A stretch of 64,000 nucleotides of DNA from Platycnemis pennipes (taxonomy: Eukaryota > Arthropoda > Insecta > Odonata > Platycnemididae). Under the pieces are notes generated by a model, which saw only the letters and a list, made by a program, of their open reading frames with translations, was not told where the DNA came from and did no database searches. Location: NCBI GenBank assembly GCA_933228895.1, contig OW121847.1, positions 84,547,656 to 84,611,655 on the forward strand, written 5' to 3'. The position numbers were made by a program, and so were the translations under genes. Of the stretch, positions 11,621 to 22,900 are shown piece after piece. The number at the start of each line of letters is the position of its first letter. The first letter of the stretch is position 1.

Positions 11621-13544
11621 CAGTAGAACCTCTATTTTACGAAGTTGAAGGGACCCAAAAATTTAAGCTTTGTAAATCAGAGGGTTTGTAAATTGGAGGT
11701 TATCTTCCACTAACTCCTCTGTCTCCGGAACTGTTGTGTCACCAAAACCAGCTGATCTCCAACAGTAGGAAATAGTTTTAGCGGTGACACTCCCATGCTC
11801 TGGCAACACCTTGCATAGCATGGAGCAATGTCCATAGAGGCACATCATGCACATAAGAGGCTTGATCTGGGACAAATGTACGTCTACTAAAACTCGGGTG
11901 ACAAGAATGCGAGTATACTTTCAATGCAATTAAATGCTATGCTGCACTTAACTTGTCAAATAGTTATGTTAGGGTTGAAATCAAACTAATTACTATAATA
12001 AATAATAGTCATCTGCTCATTCTGGGAAAAAAACAGTTATTATGTGAAATTCTCTGAGTGCAGAGTATCTACATCAAATTGAAAGGATTTAAAAATTACA
12101 CCTCAATTCTATTGATTCGCTGTATAGCATAGGCGTTATTCCTAAGGCTAGGAGACTCACTTAAGTAAAAGAGAATGAAACAGCCATGAATTAAACAAAA
12201 CAGGTGAATATTTTTCTACAAATTTATAATGGTATGAACATGGCCGCTGCAACTGAATTAAGTTCTTGTAGCTGTTCAGTTGGTAGATCTCAAAATAAGA
12301 GTAATAACTCATAAGAGAATTAACTCATCCCACGGAGTATTTTAAGCATATGAAGTTATGCATTAATTAACGGAAGGGTATATTTAGTGCTAGTCGGTTA
12401 GTTTAAAGAAGCCATTTTAACATGGGAAAGCCAGGGATGCATTTTAACTAGGAAATTTCAAAACAAAGTTCCAGCTGACGTAGTATATTTCAGTGAAAAG
12501 ACCAGAAAATGCCTTTTTTTAAGAAATCGTATCGTTTGAAATACACTTAATATTATTTCGCAGCTGATGAAAGTCAATCTTAGAAATTCACTCAGTTAAT
12601 TTGAAATTCCCCCTTTTTAAGATGCATTCTACAGTGCTGACATCTAGCGGTCATTTACGAGAACTATGTACTCGCGGCTACAGAAAGCGATCGCGAACTC
12701 AAAAGTCGTGATCTTAAATTCTTACCTAACGACGTAAAACACTTCTAATGAAAAATTAAATAATCAAATTGCATCAAGATTTGAATATAAGTAATTTATT
12801 ATTGCAAAATTTGTATTTTTTAATGAAACTAAGCTTCACGACAGCTGCAGCAAAGAACTTCCTACGGGAATGTTATTTTCAAGTGAAAGGCTGAAAAAAG
12901 TTCTGAACTGTGGTTGCGGCGGCTACCTTAACGCTAATTTTAAATAATTCCAGAGAAAATATGGATCCTTAGTGATGACGAGTTAGTTATTCGCAATACA
13001 CAAAATGATAGAAAATTAATAGAAATTACCAAGCACTAATCCGATTATTTAATGAACTGGGGCATTGTTTTCGAGAAGTAGGCATCGTGCCATGCATCTT
13101 TGAACATTTTTTCCTTGGGTCATATAATTAGAATTGAATTGCGATTTGGATGATCAGTCTCTGGGATTTTTGATACAGTTTAAGCATTTCAAAAAGCACT
13201 ATGCTGAATGGATTTTTCCATATTTTCCCATATGAAATACTTGGACTGAGGGCCCTCTCAACATGACCTATCTGGCTTCAGCTGCTCCTGTCGTGGTATA
13301 CAGCGATCGTTATTCCATTGTACTGAGTTCAGTGCTACAAAATCATTTCAAAAACTTACGTAAAACAGAGGTCAATCACTCCTAGGAACCGGCCTCTCAC
13401 TTCGTAAATCAATAAAATCAAGGTTTCGTAAAATAGAGGTCATTTTATATAGTTTTCCTATATACAAAGATCGGGACCGGCGGAATGGTTCGTAAATTGG
13501 TGTCATTTCATAAATTAGAGGTTCGTAAAAAAGAGGTTCTACTG
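11621..13544 (-). mobile_element. Tigger/pogo-like element, copy B (inverted)
   Basis: The reverse complement of copy A at 2926-4854. It starts CAGTAGAACCTC and ends GAGGTTCTACTG with flanking TA (11619-11620, 13545-13546). Over a roughly 110-base stretch checked by eye (copy A 3601-3710) I saw one difference. The transposase C-terminal remnant is present on the minus strand at 11663-11875. The two copies form inverted repeats of about 1.9 kb spaced by 6.8 kb within one intron. Confidence 0.87.
11663..11875 (-). pseudogene. Tigger transposase C-terminal remnant (copy B)
   Basis: Encodes SVTAKTISYCWRSAGF and the following acidic tail, the same remnant as in copy A with a few substitutions. 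It is not functional by itself. Confidence 0.6.
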
Positions 13545-13546
13545 TA

Positions 13547-15233
13547 GTTATACGTGGCTCTTATTTCTCACTTGTCTCCGTGAAGTAGTGGCATTGATTA
13601 TTTTCAGATTGGTTCAAATGTTGCATAATCGATTATCTAAATTTAAAGTCTCAAGCTCCCTAAGATAGACCGAAGTAGAAAAATTCCTAATTTCAAAACA
13701 TTTGCCTCCGCTGCTTTAAACAGCATTCTCAACTTCCATGAGTCGAAATGAGAAAGGAAGCATTGCGACAGCTAAATTACTAGTGGTAAATACAACCACC
13801 ATACGAACTAGGGTAACAAAAGTTATGTCAAAATGTAGGAAATGTGATGCTGTCCAAGCTGTGATGTCATGTGAGAAGGCTGTTCCACGGAGATGAACTA
13901 GAGTCAACATAAAAATCCGATAGCGCTATATTGCCATTGTGTATATCATAGATATGGGCAAAAACTACTAGCTGAAAGCACAGTGTACCAATAGGTAAAA
14001 TAATCACGGATAATGTGTGCTGAGTAAATTTACTACCCATACTGAATCACAATGCACCAAGAATCCTAGCGTGTGTCCACTGTTCAACTGCTCAGTGATT
14101 AAATAAAATTTTCGTGCGTTTTAGGGAAATCTAAGAATCACTCCGTGAGGATATTTTCCGGATATTAGGGAATTGCATCGTGAGGAAGTTAGGTGAGGTG
14201 TCCCGAGAGACTTTACTCCGGTCCGTATTTCTCTTCATTTTCCCAGCCACCTTTTCCCCATTCCTCAAAGGAGAACTGAATGCCAAATGGGGGGCGGAAT
14301 GTTCCCTCTGACCACTCTGTTGGGTCCCCGTACTGAGAAAATGGGGATGGGGAGGACCGGTCTCCGCGAGGAATAATTTTCCACTGCCCAAAAACCTTAC
14401 TCCATACATTTTATTGCACCCATGACCCCTTCCATGCGGTATGCCTCAGGTCAACATCCTGCGTTTATGCCCTTGCAGCCCAGTGCCCATGCTAAGGGGT
14501 GATCCGGAAGCAGGTAAAACATCGCAGACGTCTGCCCGAATGCTTGCACCTGAATGCTTTTAGGTTTGTTTCTACTCACATTACCGGGGGAATTTTTCAA
14601 AACATATAAATGCCCACGAGTGAACACGTTTATCAACATGGTCCATCCATTTAAGAAATATATCCCAACATATTTCTGTGGTATTGTTTCGTATGCAATA
14701 TGGTCGAATAATAGAGCACCTGTCCATCAGAAGGGAAAGAGAGGAACAGCATATAAATTTGCAATTAGTATTATCAGTTGCAATATAGGTTCGTAAGGAA
14801 ATTTACTAACTGCCGTCTGCCCACTCTGCAATCCGAGCAATTGACCCCTTGAGAGAAGATCATCGGGAGGCGGCCAGGTGCCCGCGCGTCCTGTCTGCGA
14901 ACCCCTCCTGACAAGAAATTCCCAACTAGATATGCTTCATCGCCACTCCTCCCCTATGGGAGGAGGAAAATATTGGGTGGCGATCCTTCGGCAGGGGTAG
15001 GTCTCGTGGCTGAACACTGCGGTCAGGCATGAGGGTAGGGCAAGAGCTGTTGGTATTTTGTGACCGCCTGCAAGTCTCCTATAATCAATCGTTATTCGGG
15101 AATATTTGTATGTTGTCACTGTCCTTGTCTTTTGAAGAATGGAAAAAGGCATTGAATAATCAATTACAGCGTAACATTAGTTGCACTTTGACCAATGGAA
15201 ATGTCTTCACATACTTACGGAGCTCATGCTCAG
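13547..15233. other. Intronic sequence without recognised genes
   Basis: The open frames of 60-92 codons here look like chance frames. Blocks at 14130-14470 and 14830-15040 are GC-richer than the surroundings and may be repeat fragments. No TIR, LTR or coding domain was recognised. Confidence 0.5.
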
Positions 15234-16138
15234 TTAACCTTCCGGCAGGCGTGCTATTTTCCGTCACACCAGCGGGCGCATCGTGCACGCAGTACACGAC
15301 GACTTAAAGTTGTGAAAAATACGGTATTTTGTTAAATAATAAATATGTCAATCTTTGAATATCAATATCATTTATTTGTAAACAAATTTATGAACAATTT
15401 TATTACATTTGATTATATTTTTTACACATACGATTGGCTAGCTTGCCAAAGAGTCGTGCTGCTCGGCGTCCTCGTGGCACGAGAGGCAAGTTAAGGTGGC
15501 TTGAGATTACTTTTTGCAAATAAATCTGTTGCACCTGCCACATTTTAGCGTTGTTGTACTGTTAGCACACAGTTTACATCTACCCTGTTTCACACCGCTC
15601 AAGGTAACCCTTTCTTCTTCTTGTGGGCGGTAGCACTTCAAATACGCGTATAAATCTGTCGGCAAAGTGAAGATGGTTGACCTGCTCACTAAATGTCCCC
15701 TCATAAGACCCATTGCTAAGTTCTTCAGAAATATTCTTCTCCGATATTGGTCTTTTCACTGTGTTTACTGAAATACAGAATTTGACAGTTTATTCCTGCT
15801 ATATTCAAAAAAACAAAATAATGCAAGGGGCCACCTTTTTGTTATTCGTGATACAGAATATGCGGCACACATTTTATCAACCATGTCCACTGCACCTTTG
15901 GTGGTATTATAATCCAATATAATTTGTGGTTTGTTGGAAGCCTCATTGATGTCTGGAGAATCATGCATCGTGGACAGTACTATCACGGCTTTGTAGGATC
16001 TAGCTTTTTCCCGGCGTATAATGCTGGTGAAGTCTTCACGGGTTCTCCACCGGGTCAGGGAAACGGCTAAGGCCGACGTTTCGACGGCTAACACTGCCAT
16101 CGTCCTCAGGGCGTTGAGTGTCAGGTCCAAGAAAAATG

Positions 16139-16236
16139 CCGGTATATATACTTTTCGCCTTGGCTCAGGTCACTCCTGATTGGCTCTTCTCAGGTCACAC
16201 GGGAATCGCTCCGGAAGCTCGCTCCTGATTGGCTCT
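16139..16236 (-). promoter_or_regulatory. CCAAT/TATA module, left arm of foldback
   Basis: Mirror image of the right-arm module: on the minus strand two CCAATCAGGAG motifs precede TATATATACC at about 16140-16150. It points outward, to the left, in the sense direction of the piggyBac gene. Confidence 0.45.
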
Positions 16237-16451
16237 TTCCAATCCTCTCTCTCTCTTCTCGTATCTTCCGGATCACCGGCTTCCACACGTTACTGAGGGC
16301 GTATCCTGTGTCGCGGTTAAAATTCTTCGCCTCTAACCTAATTTCGATTGCCTCCTTGCCTCCTAATTTAACCGCGACACAGGATACGCCCTCAGTAACG
16401 TGTGGAAGCCGGTGATCCGGAGGATACGAGAAGAGAGAGAGAGGATTGGAA

Positions 16452-16549
16452 AGAGCCAATCAGGAGCAAGCTTCCGGAGCGATTCCCGTGTGACCTGAGA
16501 AGAGCCAATCAGGAGTGACCTGAGCCAAGGTGAAAAGTATATATACCGG
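16452..16549 (+). promoter_or_regulatory. CCAAT/TATA module, right arm of foldback
   Basis: Two AGCCAATCAGGAG sequences (about 16454 and 16503) precede GTATATATACC (16538-16548), a promoter-like order pointing right. The left arm carries the mirror image pointing left. Promoter activity is inferred from the motifs alone. Confidence 0.45.
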
Positions 16550-18497
16550 CATTTTTCTTGGACCTGACACTCAACGCCCTGTGGACGATGGCAGTGTTAG
16601 CCGTCGAAACGTCGGCCTTAGCCGTTTCCCTCACCCGGTGGAGAACCCGTGAAGACTTCACCAGTATCACGGCTTTGTTTGCTCTTGGTACGAATGACAC
16701 AAGCGTCGTGTTCATTTGGAATCCAAACAAAGATGAATTGGCCTTTCTAGCTTTATTTGGCAAAAATTCAAAAGGAATTTCACGTTTGTTTTTTCGAATG
16801 GTGCCAATGAATGTTATTTTTTTAGACAGTAAATATTGAGTAAGTGCATAGTCAGTGTACCAATTATCTGTTGTTAGATTTCGGTTAGCATTTTGGAATG
16901 GCTCGACGAGATGCTTGACTATGCCGGTTGGGGAATTGGATACCTTGTATTTGCCATCCATCTGTTGCCCACAATAGACATCTAAATTTCCAGTGTAAAA
17001 AGATTTACCGTCACAACAAGCAAATACTTTCAGTCCATATCTTGCAGGCTTACTTGGGATATACTGCACAAAACTACATCTACCTCTAAAAGGGTGCAAC
17101 ATCTCATCAATCGCAATGTACTCGCTTATTGTGTAATTTTTCACGCAATTCCCTACAAATCAATCTAAAATCGAATGAATAGCCGCAAGTTTATCAGTCT
17201 TTCTTCTATCTGCTCTGGTCGCAGAATCATCAAAACGGAGGCATCGTAGCAGAAACAAAAATCTCTTATAGCTCATGACTGCTCTAAGTGCCACAATACC
17301 ACTACCATCTGGATTCCATAACTCCAAGACGTTCGTATGATGACCATGTTTTATGCCAATCAGAAATAAAGCCCCAAACAAAGCAAGAATTTCTGTTTTT
17401 GAAGTAATTCTAGCATCTCTCTCACTAGAATAGGCCACATCAGCACATTTACGCTCTATAAAAGCATTTGTGTACCTCACAATTTCCTCAATCATGTCAC
17501 CATCAATCATTTTCTGAAATGCACTCACTTCATCGGTGATGTCTTTTGCGCAAGATTTCAGGCCTGACATAATTTTCACTATGTTTTTTTCCTTCGTTTT
17601 TGTCTTCGTTGTATATGGTGTTTTTTTCCACTTGAACTCTTCATCCGTACTGGAAACCACTACCTTAGATGCACCGGTTTTATTCTTGCTTGCACGAGTC
17701 CATCGTTGTGGCGACAAAATTTTTGCGCCTTTGCCAATGAAGAAATCCTCAACGATCGGAGCGGATGCAGCCTCAGGATCTTCGCCTTCGGAAACCTCTT
17801 CTTCCGAATCGCTCTCCAAGTCGTCCCGCTCAATTTCCTCTGCTTCACCTTCAGAGCCGTCATCGTCCATGACATTTTCGTCCATTTCCCCTTCTTCGAA
17901 GTCCAGAAGTAACTTCGAATCGATCGTGCAACGGCTTCTGTATGGAGGATTATGCGAAAGTTTAACGATTATAAAAAGCATGTATGCACAATCATTTCAT
18001 TATTATTATATTAGAAGTAAATTTTACCCGTGTAATGAAATAAAAGTTAGCAAAATATACTTACGTGGATGGAATTTCCATTTCCAGCATAGACGTCAGC
18101 GTACACGATGTCAAAGCCTCCCTACCGGCTTCCTTTTTAGTTCTACTACCGAAAAATAAAAAGAAATATCAAATGTTAGCATTATTTTAAGTAAAATATT
18201 AGTAAAATTGATAAAAGTTGCAACAGGATACAATGCAGGAAAAATATACTCACAGACGTTGATTTCTTCTGCGTTCACCGGCCCGCTCATTGCACTTTGT
18301 GCGGTCTTCTCGACACGTTTCGTTCTCTGGTGCACTAGAAACTGCTACTTAAAATAAAATGCCCACACACCATGAAGGGTAGTCATAAAGTGAAGGAATA
18401 GCGTGGGGTCCCGGGTTGGTCCGCTAACGGTAAAAGGGTTTTCCCCACCAAAAACCGACCGCCGTGTACTCAGTACACGTACGTGCCCGCCGGAAGG

Positions 18498-21147
18498 TTA
18501 AATCTCATACGAATAATTATTTCGTTGTGGACGCATGCGACGCATGCACGTGTAATTAGCTGTACTGGGACCTGTAACCCTCATACATCTCTCACCTTCC
18601 ACATCCATCAACGCCCATTGTCAATGTTTTTTTAATAAAGAACGCTGTAGATAATAAGTGTAAAAATGCAGTTCCGATAGCGGAGAAAGCCCTATAAGTT
18701 TAATTGACCACTAAGGAGATTTCTAAGATTTTTTTTACTGCATTATAGGAATAGGCACATGGTGGCTGTAGTTTATGACGGCAGAATTTCACGGGTGAAG
18801 AATAGAATCATAAATAGGAGGTATTGCAACTAAAGATCTATACGCCGACAACTTGGGGGAAACTAGTCGTGTAAGGAAGGTCTTTTGCCTGAGGTCTTTC
18901 TTCTCTTCTCCTCTTAACGTAGCAGACATCTAGATCAGACAGCAACTAAATAATTCAGTTACATAAATTCCTGATAGATAAACATTACTTTTTATATAGT
19001 AAAACTTCACCTGCACGTGTCTCATGGAACCATATCTAATGTATTCTACAAAGCAATAGAACTATATATCTCTGTTGAATATAGGTAGTTGGTGCGGACT
19101 AGTATTTTCGCATGTCTGATGCATTTGAATGCATCATACTTCCTGACTTGAAACTAATGCCTGGCAGAGATCCCGCTTGTCACTGACTCTCGCAGTTTCC
19201 TACACAGAGTTATGTAGATTTTCTTTATTTTCATTACTAATGCAGCATTCAATTGCTGCATTGCATTAACATTTCTGAAGGATGATGGTCAAGTGAAAAG
19301 ATGCTGACGCATCATTTCACTTGACTATCACCAAAGTTTACGTGAAATTGGCAATTTTCATTACATTTTCGTTCATGATTGAAAGTAATACTACCCACGT
19401 CAAGGATTTAATGGAACCTTATTATGCGTGAGAAGGTGACAAAGATAATGATAATATTCCAAGGGAACTGGATTAAGAGTGAGTAAAAAGTTAGTGTAAA
19501 CGAAAAAAAATTCCTTGAAGAAATTGTTCAAATGGCTATTTTACTTTTTGACTACAACAATCAACAGGTTGTTTTACCATCTCCAGCTCGATTTCCTCCG
19601 GCACTGGTAATTCAGTCGCTCTAATTCAACAATGATCGGTTAGTCGATGACGTGGTCAAGTGAAGCAAAAGCATCCGTAAAACAATTACAAAAAACTGAA
19701 GCACAAAATAAAATAACATAAATAGGAGTCCAAACGACACATTATTAACATAAAAACCATCTCACAAGCACCTATGACTCCTACAGAGATGGTTACACTA
19801 CGAATGTTCAAGCACGAATACGTTAAATGAAAATTAAGGCATAAAATGCATTGCAACAACGAGTAGTTCTCTAATTCCATAACTTTTGTGTATTTATTTC
19901 ACCGTCAATAACAACAAAACGTATGTAAACATTACCTTGATATCTGTGAATATTGGAATGGCGGTCCAGTCCCAAGGAATACTTAGATATGGCATTAATC
20001 CTATTTTGTAAAATTTGTGGAGGAATACTCGCTACATGATTAGTGAAAACATTCTAGTGTAGTGATAATGAGGATTGATAGAAGAATACGTGGTGCGCTG
20101 CTGGTAAAATAGCCGACTACGATGATACCTAGTGTTGGTGGTGGCCCCTGATTAAAGCAAGACTCATCGGAAGATAAATGACTGAAAATGTCCATAAATA
20201 CTTCGGGCTGCAAAATTATTTGTAATCGTATTGTGAATGAGAGTGGTTTCTTTAATAAATTCAGTGAACCGCATGTATTCAAATGATTATTTATCCTACC
20301 ACGAATACGTTAATTCATATTGGTGAACTGGTTGGACTGCATCAAATTAATAGCGTAAGCTGTTTTGGATAGTGAAATGGAATCCACGTAGCGGGTAAGA
20401 CATCTTTTTTGTGTAGCAGTGACATTATTTAATTATTCATGCAATGCAGCATAAATTACGTAATGAATGTGTCTGCCTTGACTAGGCCAAGTAACTTTCA
20501 ACGACGACTAATGTCTTTATTTCTTACTGCGCACGCTCGGAGTTTCATTTTGTAAGCTTGCTGTTGAAACTATATCATATGAGAGATACCACATATATCA
20601 TAAGAGAAATGGACTGAAAATTTCCTATTAAGTGAGAAAAATGAATATTCTAATGTGTTACGACACGACACTTCGCAGCAATATCACAGGCGTAATCAGA
20701 GTATTAAGCAATCGCACCCATTTGTCGAGATTTAATTTGCATAATAAAAGTGGTGAGTCTCTAATTATAGAGCAACCTTGATCCTATGCGCCATTATTAT
20801 TCGTTACCCATCATTTTTTTTTGAGGACCCTGGCATTAAAATCCACCATTTTTACATATCGTGTATTACCGTTAACTTAGTACAAATTTTCTCTACCACA
20901 CAGTGCCAACATAGTATGTGGATTCAAATCTTGGCCGCTAGTGGCGTGAAGGAGGTTGCCCACAGACTTTTGCAAACATCTGTACATAGACAAAGTTAAA
21001 ATATTATAAAAATTTGTCACTTAATTCTTTAGTGGTGTGATTGCTCTTATGATAGGATTCAGTTTTCCTGGTGAATTCTTAAACAGCTGTGATTTTACTT
21101 TGCACCATTATTTTCATCATTCTGATGGATGTCTTCTTTTCTTCTAG
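18498..21147. other. 3' part of the MEP-1 intron, no gene recognised
   Basis: AT-rich with short palindromes, such as GATGCATTTGAATGCATC near 19112. Minus-strand open frames of 60-80 codons (19686-19880, 20040-20282) match nothing known to me. The last 25 bp are pyrimidine-rich and end in the acceptor. Confidence 0.6.
19283..19330. repeat. Hairpin with about 20-bp arms
   Basis: GGTCAAGTGAAAAGATGC is followed after four bases by GCATCATTTCACTTGACTA, giving a nearly perfect stem. No function can be assigned. Confidence 0.65.
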
Positions 21148-22308
21148 GTCTATCAATGGAAGCTACTTAATCATGTCGCCCGAGGCCATAATCTTACCTT
21201 GAAACCAGCTCACTTATCTTATAAATGTACAGTTTGCACTGCTACCTTTGGCATGTACAAACAATTTGAAAACCACGTGTACTCTGCTCATAGTGTTGGC
21301 CCTAAGCGTGGTATAGGTGAGAAAAAGCCTGGACTTCCAGTATCAACCATGAATCCAGGCCAGCAGCAACCATCAACTCCATCATCTTCTGGTTCCCATC
21401 GTTCGTCTCAATCGTCTCAACATGCAGATAATCTTCTCAAGCCTCTCAAAATCAATGATGAGATCACTATCATCCCTCAACCCCCATCAGCTTCTGTGGG
21501 CCAACTTCTGGTTCCTGGGCCTTGTCCAGGTAAGCCAGGTACTATAGTCCGCCCTAATCAACCACACAAGTTGAACCAGAAATATGTGTGCCAGACTTGT
21601 GATACACGATTTGATGGAGCTGCATTTGGCCATTTAGTGAACCATTACAAGCGAAAACATCTACAAGACAGCAAAGTGAAGCTTCCCAAAGCTGACCAGT
21701 GCTCTAAATGCAAAAGCAGTAATCACTCAACTGAGGAATGCCCAAGCAGTGGTGAGGGTAGTAGTGGCAATGGGGGCAGTGGAAGCACGGCAGGAGTGGA
21801 CGTTATTGAACTATCTGATGATGAGGTGGTAATTGCCGGACAAGGTCGGCATGAAATTACCATAACAAAGGTGCCCCCCTCATCCTCAGCTGCTGCTTCT
21901 TCCTCCACCGACCCTAGTACCTCTAAGCGCTTAAGGAAGCGCACCCAGCAAAATGTGCAGGTTATTGAGATAGAGGAATCCCCTGCCAAGGGGAACAATA
22001 AAGCAGTTGTTAGTAGTGCAAAGGACCCTATTGGTTCTCTGGGATCCTCCCTTCCAGGAACCACCATTTTCAAGGCAGGAGTTTCATCAGGGTCTTCATC
22101 TACTGGAGCCTCCCAGTCTGCAGCAGAGAATGGGGATGATGCCCTGACTGCCGTGAAGGAGAGGCTGAGGCGGCGAAGGAGCTTGGAGATCAGCCAGGTG
22201 GATTCTGGGAGAGGGAGTGATGGAGGTGGAGGCGATCCATTGGCAGGCACTGATGCTGCACTACCTCCCTCAAAGATGTCTCGGTGGGATGGAGAGTCCT
22301 TGGTTTGA
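21148..22308 (+). CDS. MEP-1: MEP-1 zinc-finger protein, terminal exon
   Basis: This exon encodes the last 386 residues and a TGA stop. It begins VYQWKLLNHVARGH, completing the zinc finger begun in the previous exon. It then has a C2H2 finger (C27-x2-C30-x12-H43-x4-H48 of the exon), a looser finger (C148-x2-C151 ... H166-x4-H171), and a CCHC knuckle (C-x2-C-x4-H-x4-C, exon residues 185-198). Between them is a Ser/Gln/Pro-rich linker. The tail carries DVIELSDDEVVI (21799-21834) and QVIEIEES (21958-21981), which fit SUMO-interacting motifs, plus basic clusters SKRLRKR and ERLRRRR that could be nuclear signals. Such motifs suit the SUMO-dependent recruitment known for Drosophila MEP-1/Mi-2. The large antisense frame at 21723-22250 is a shadow of this biased coding sequence. 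Confidence 0.93.
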   Translation, partial: VYQWKLLNHVARGHNLTLKPAHLSYKCTVCTATFGMYKQFENHVYSAHSVGPKRGIGEKKPGLPVSTMNPGQQQPSTPSSSGSHRSSQSSQHADNLLKPLKINDEITIIPQPPSASVGQLLVPGPCPGKPGTIVRPNQPHKLNQKYVCQTCDTRFDGAAFGHLVNHYKRKHLQDSKVKLPKADQCSKCKSSNHSTEECPSSGEGSSGNGGSGSTAGVDVIELSDDEVVIAGQGRHEITITKVPPSSSAAASSSTDPSTSKRLRKRTQQNVQVIEIEESPAKGNNKAVVSSAKDPIGSLGSSLPGTTIFKAGVSSGSSSTGASQSAAENGDDALTAVKERLRRRRSLEISQVDSGRGSDGGGGDPLAGTDAALPPSKMSRWDGESLV

Positions 22309-22894
22309 GAGATGGTGCACTGAATGTTCGTGATTGGAGAAAGGTGATGCTAATATTATTTGTGTTTCATGTCAGTGTCATCGTCAAGTTTGCAGTTCAG
22401 CCGTAGTTAAACGAATTCTGAAACTATAGACCATCGTGTAATTATTGATTCTGTGTGTCTTTCGTACTATGAAAACTACGGAGCAGGACAGACAGTGATG
22501 AAATGTGTATGTGTGCACATCTTTTTCCATTTATTTATGAAGGGTTATTTGTGGAAAAAACTTTCCATTAGTCTTAGTGTAATAACAGCTGACATTTGTT
22601 TAACGAGCAAGTGAAGCTTGATTAGACTAATTTTTACTTTTTTTAATGCAGTATTCCATTGTAATTATGGTTGAAGCTTGTGGGACACTTATTTTCATTG
22701 ACTGCTCTGTAAAATTGGATGCAGATGTAATGGTAACACAGAGGTGTACTTCTGTCTCTTCCCTCCAGCGACTGGAAAGTCATGTGGTGGAAGTTAAATT
22801 AAACATTGGAACCAGGTTGGTGCCTCTAGATAAAGTCTTGTGGTGATGGTGCACGTGAAAAATGGTGTTTTTCCTCATTCTAAGAAGCTGGAAA

Positions 22895-22900
22895 AATAAA
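22895..22900 (+). terminator. Candidate proximal poly(A) signal
   Basis: AATAAA 587 bp after the MEP-1 stop, followed by an AT-rich stretch. Confidence 0.4.

Larger units (their letters stand above)
15995..16664. mobile_element. 670-bp foldback insertion with 14-bp TSD
   Basis: Flanked by an exact 14-bp duplication TATCACGGCTTTGT (15981-15994 and 16665-16678). Bases 16024-16320 and 16368-16664 are reverse complements (297 bp each, no net indel) around a 47-bp centre; a 29-bp tail lies on the left. A variable, long duplication suggests target-primed retroposition rather than a cut-and-paste element. Inverted twin repeats would fit a Penelope-like element, but no RT is present, so the class is inferred. 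Confidence 0.8.
15507..17981 (-). pseudogene. piggyBac transposase, interrupted
   Basis: The minus strand reads an acidic N-terminus (17720-17940), then the DDE core: IAIDEMLHPFRGRC (about 17090), TTDNWYTDYAL (about 16860), then after the foldback KPQIILDYNTTKGAVDMVD (about 15890), and finally a C-terminal cysteine-rich domain CKLC...CGRC...C (15510-15610). These match the catalytic aspartates and CRD of piggyBac. Two main lesions are visible: a TGA at about 17160 between HSILD and FVGNC, consistent with a CGA-to-TGA change, and the insertion at 15995-16664. A third break lies near 15720-15780, where the frame changes. The start is uncertain; the ATG at 17981 or an internal MDENV are candidates, and an upstream exon is possible. 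Confidence 0.85.
15238..18497 (-). mobile_element. piggyBac-superfamily transposon, nearly complete
   Basis: The element is flanked by TTAA (15234-15237 and 18498-18501). Its ends are inverted: the left begins CCTTCCGGCAGGCGTGC and the right, read on the minus strand, begins CCTTCCGGCGGGCACGT. Both subterminal regions contain GTACAC-type motifs (15290, 18470). Removing the 670-bp foldback insertion leaves about 2.6 kb, a normal piggyBac length. One minus-strand transposase gene fills it. Confidence 0.92.
693..21147 (+). other. 20.5-kb MEP-1 intron packed with transposons
   Basis: The donor GTGAGT at 693 and the acceptor TTCTTCTAG ending at 21147 join the two MEP-1 exons in phase 0 without changing the conserved protein. 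The intron is 20,455 bp and holds at least one hAT, two Tigger-type, one LINE and one piggyBac element plus foldbacks, in both orientations. No additional MEP-1 exon was recognised inside it. Confidence 0.88.

Noticed and set aside
16558..16839. + frame with MDLTLNALWTMAVLAVETSAL, repeated in reverse at 16130
   Set aside because: It is produced by the palindrome arms and runs antisense into the transposase; not a gene.
17536..18159. 207-codon + frame in the piggyBac element
   Set aside because: Antisense of the acidic transposase N-terminus; Ser/Phe-rich by complement, no homology.
21723..22250. 175-codon minus-strand frame opposite the MEP-1 terminal exon
   Set aside because: It is an antisense shadow of Ser/Gly-rich, biased coding sequence and has no domain.
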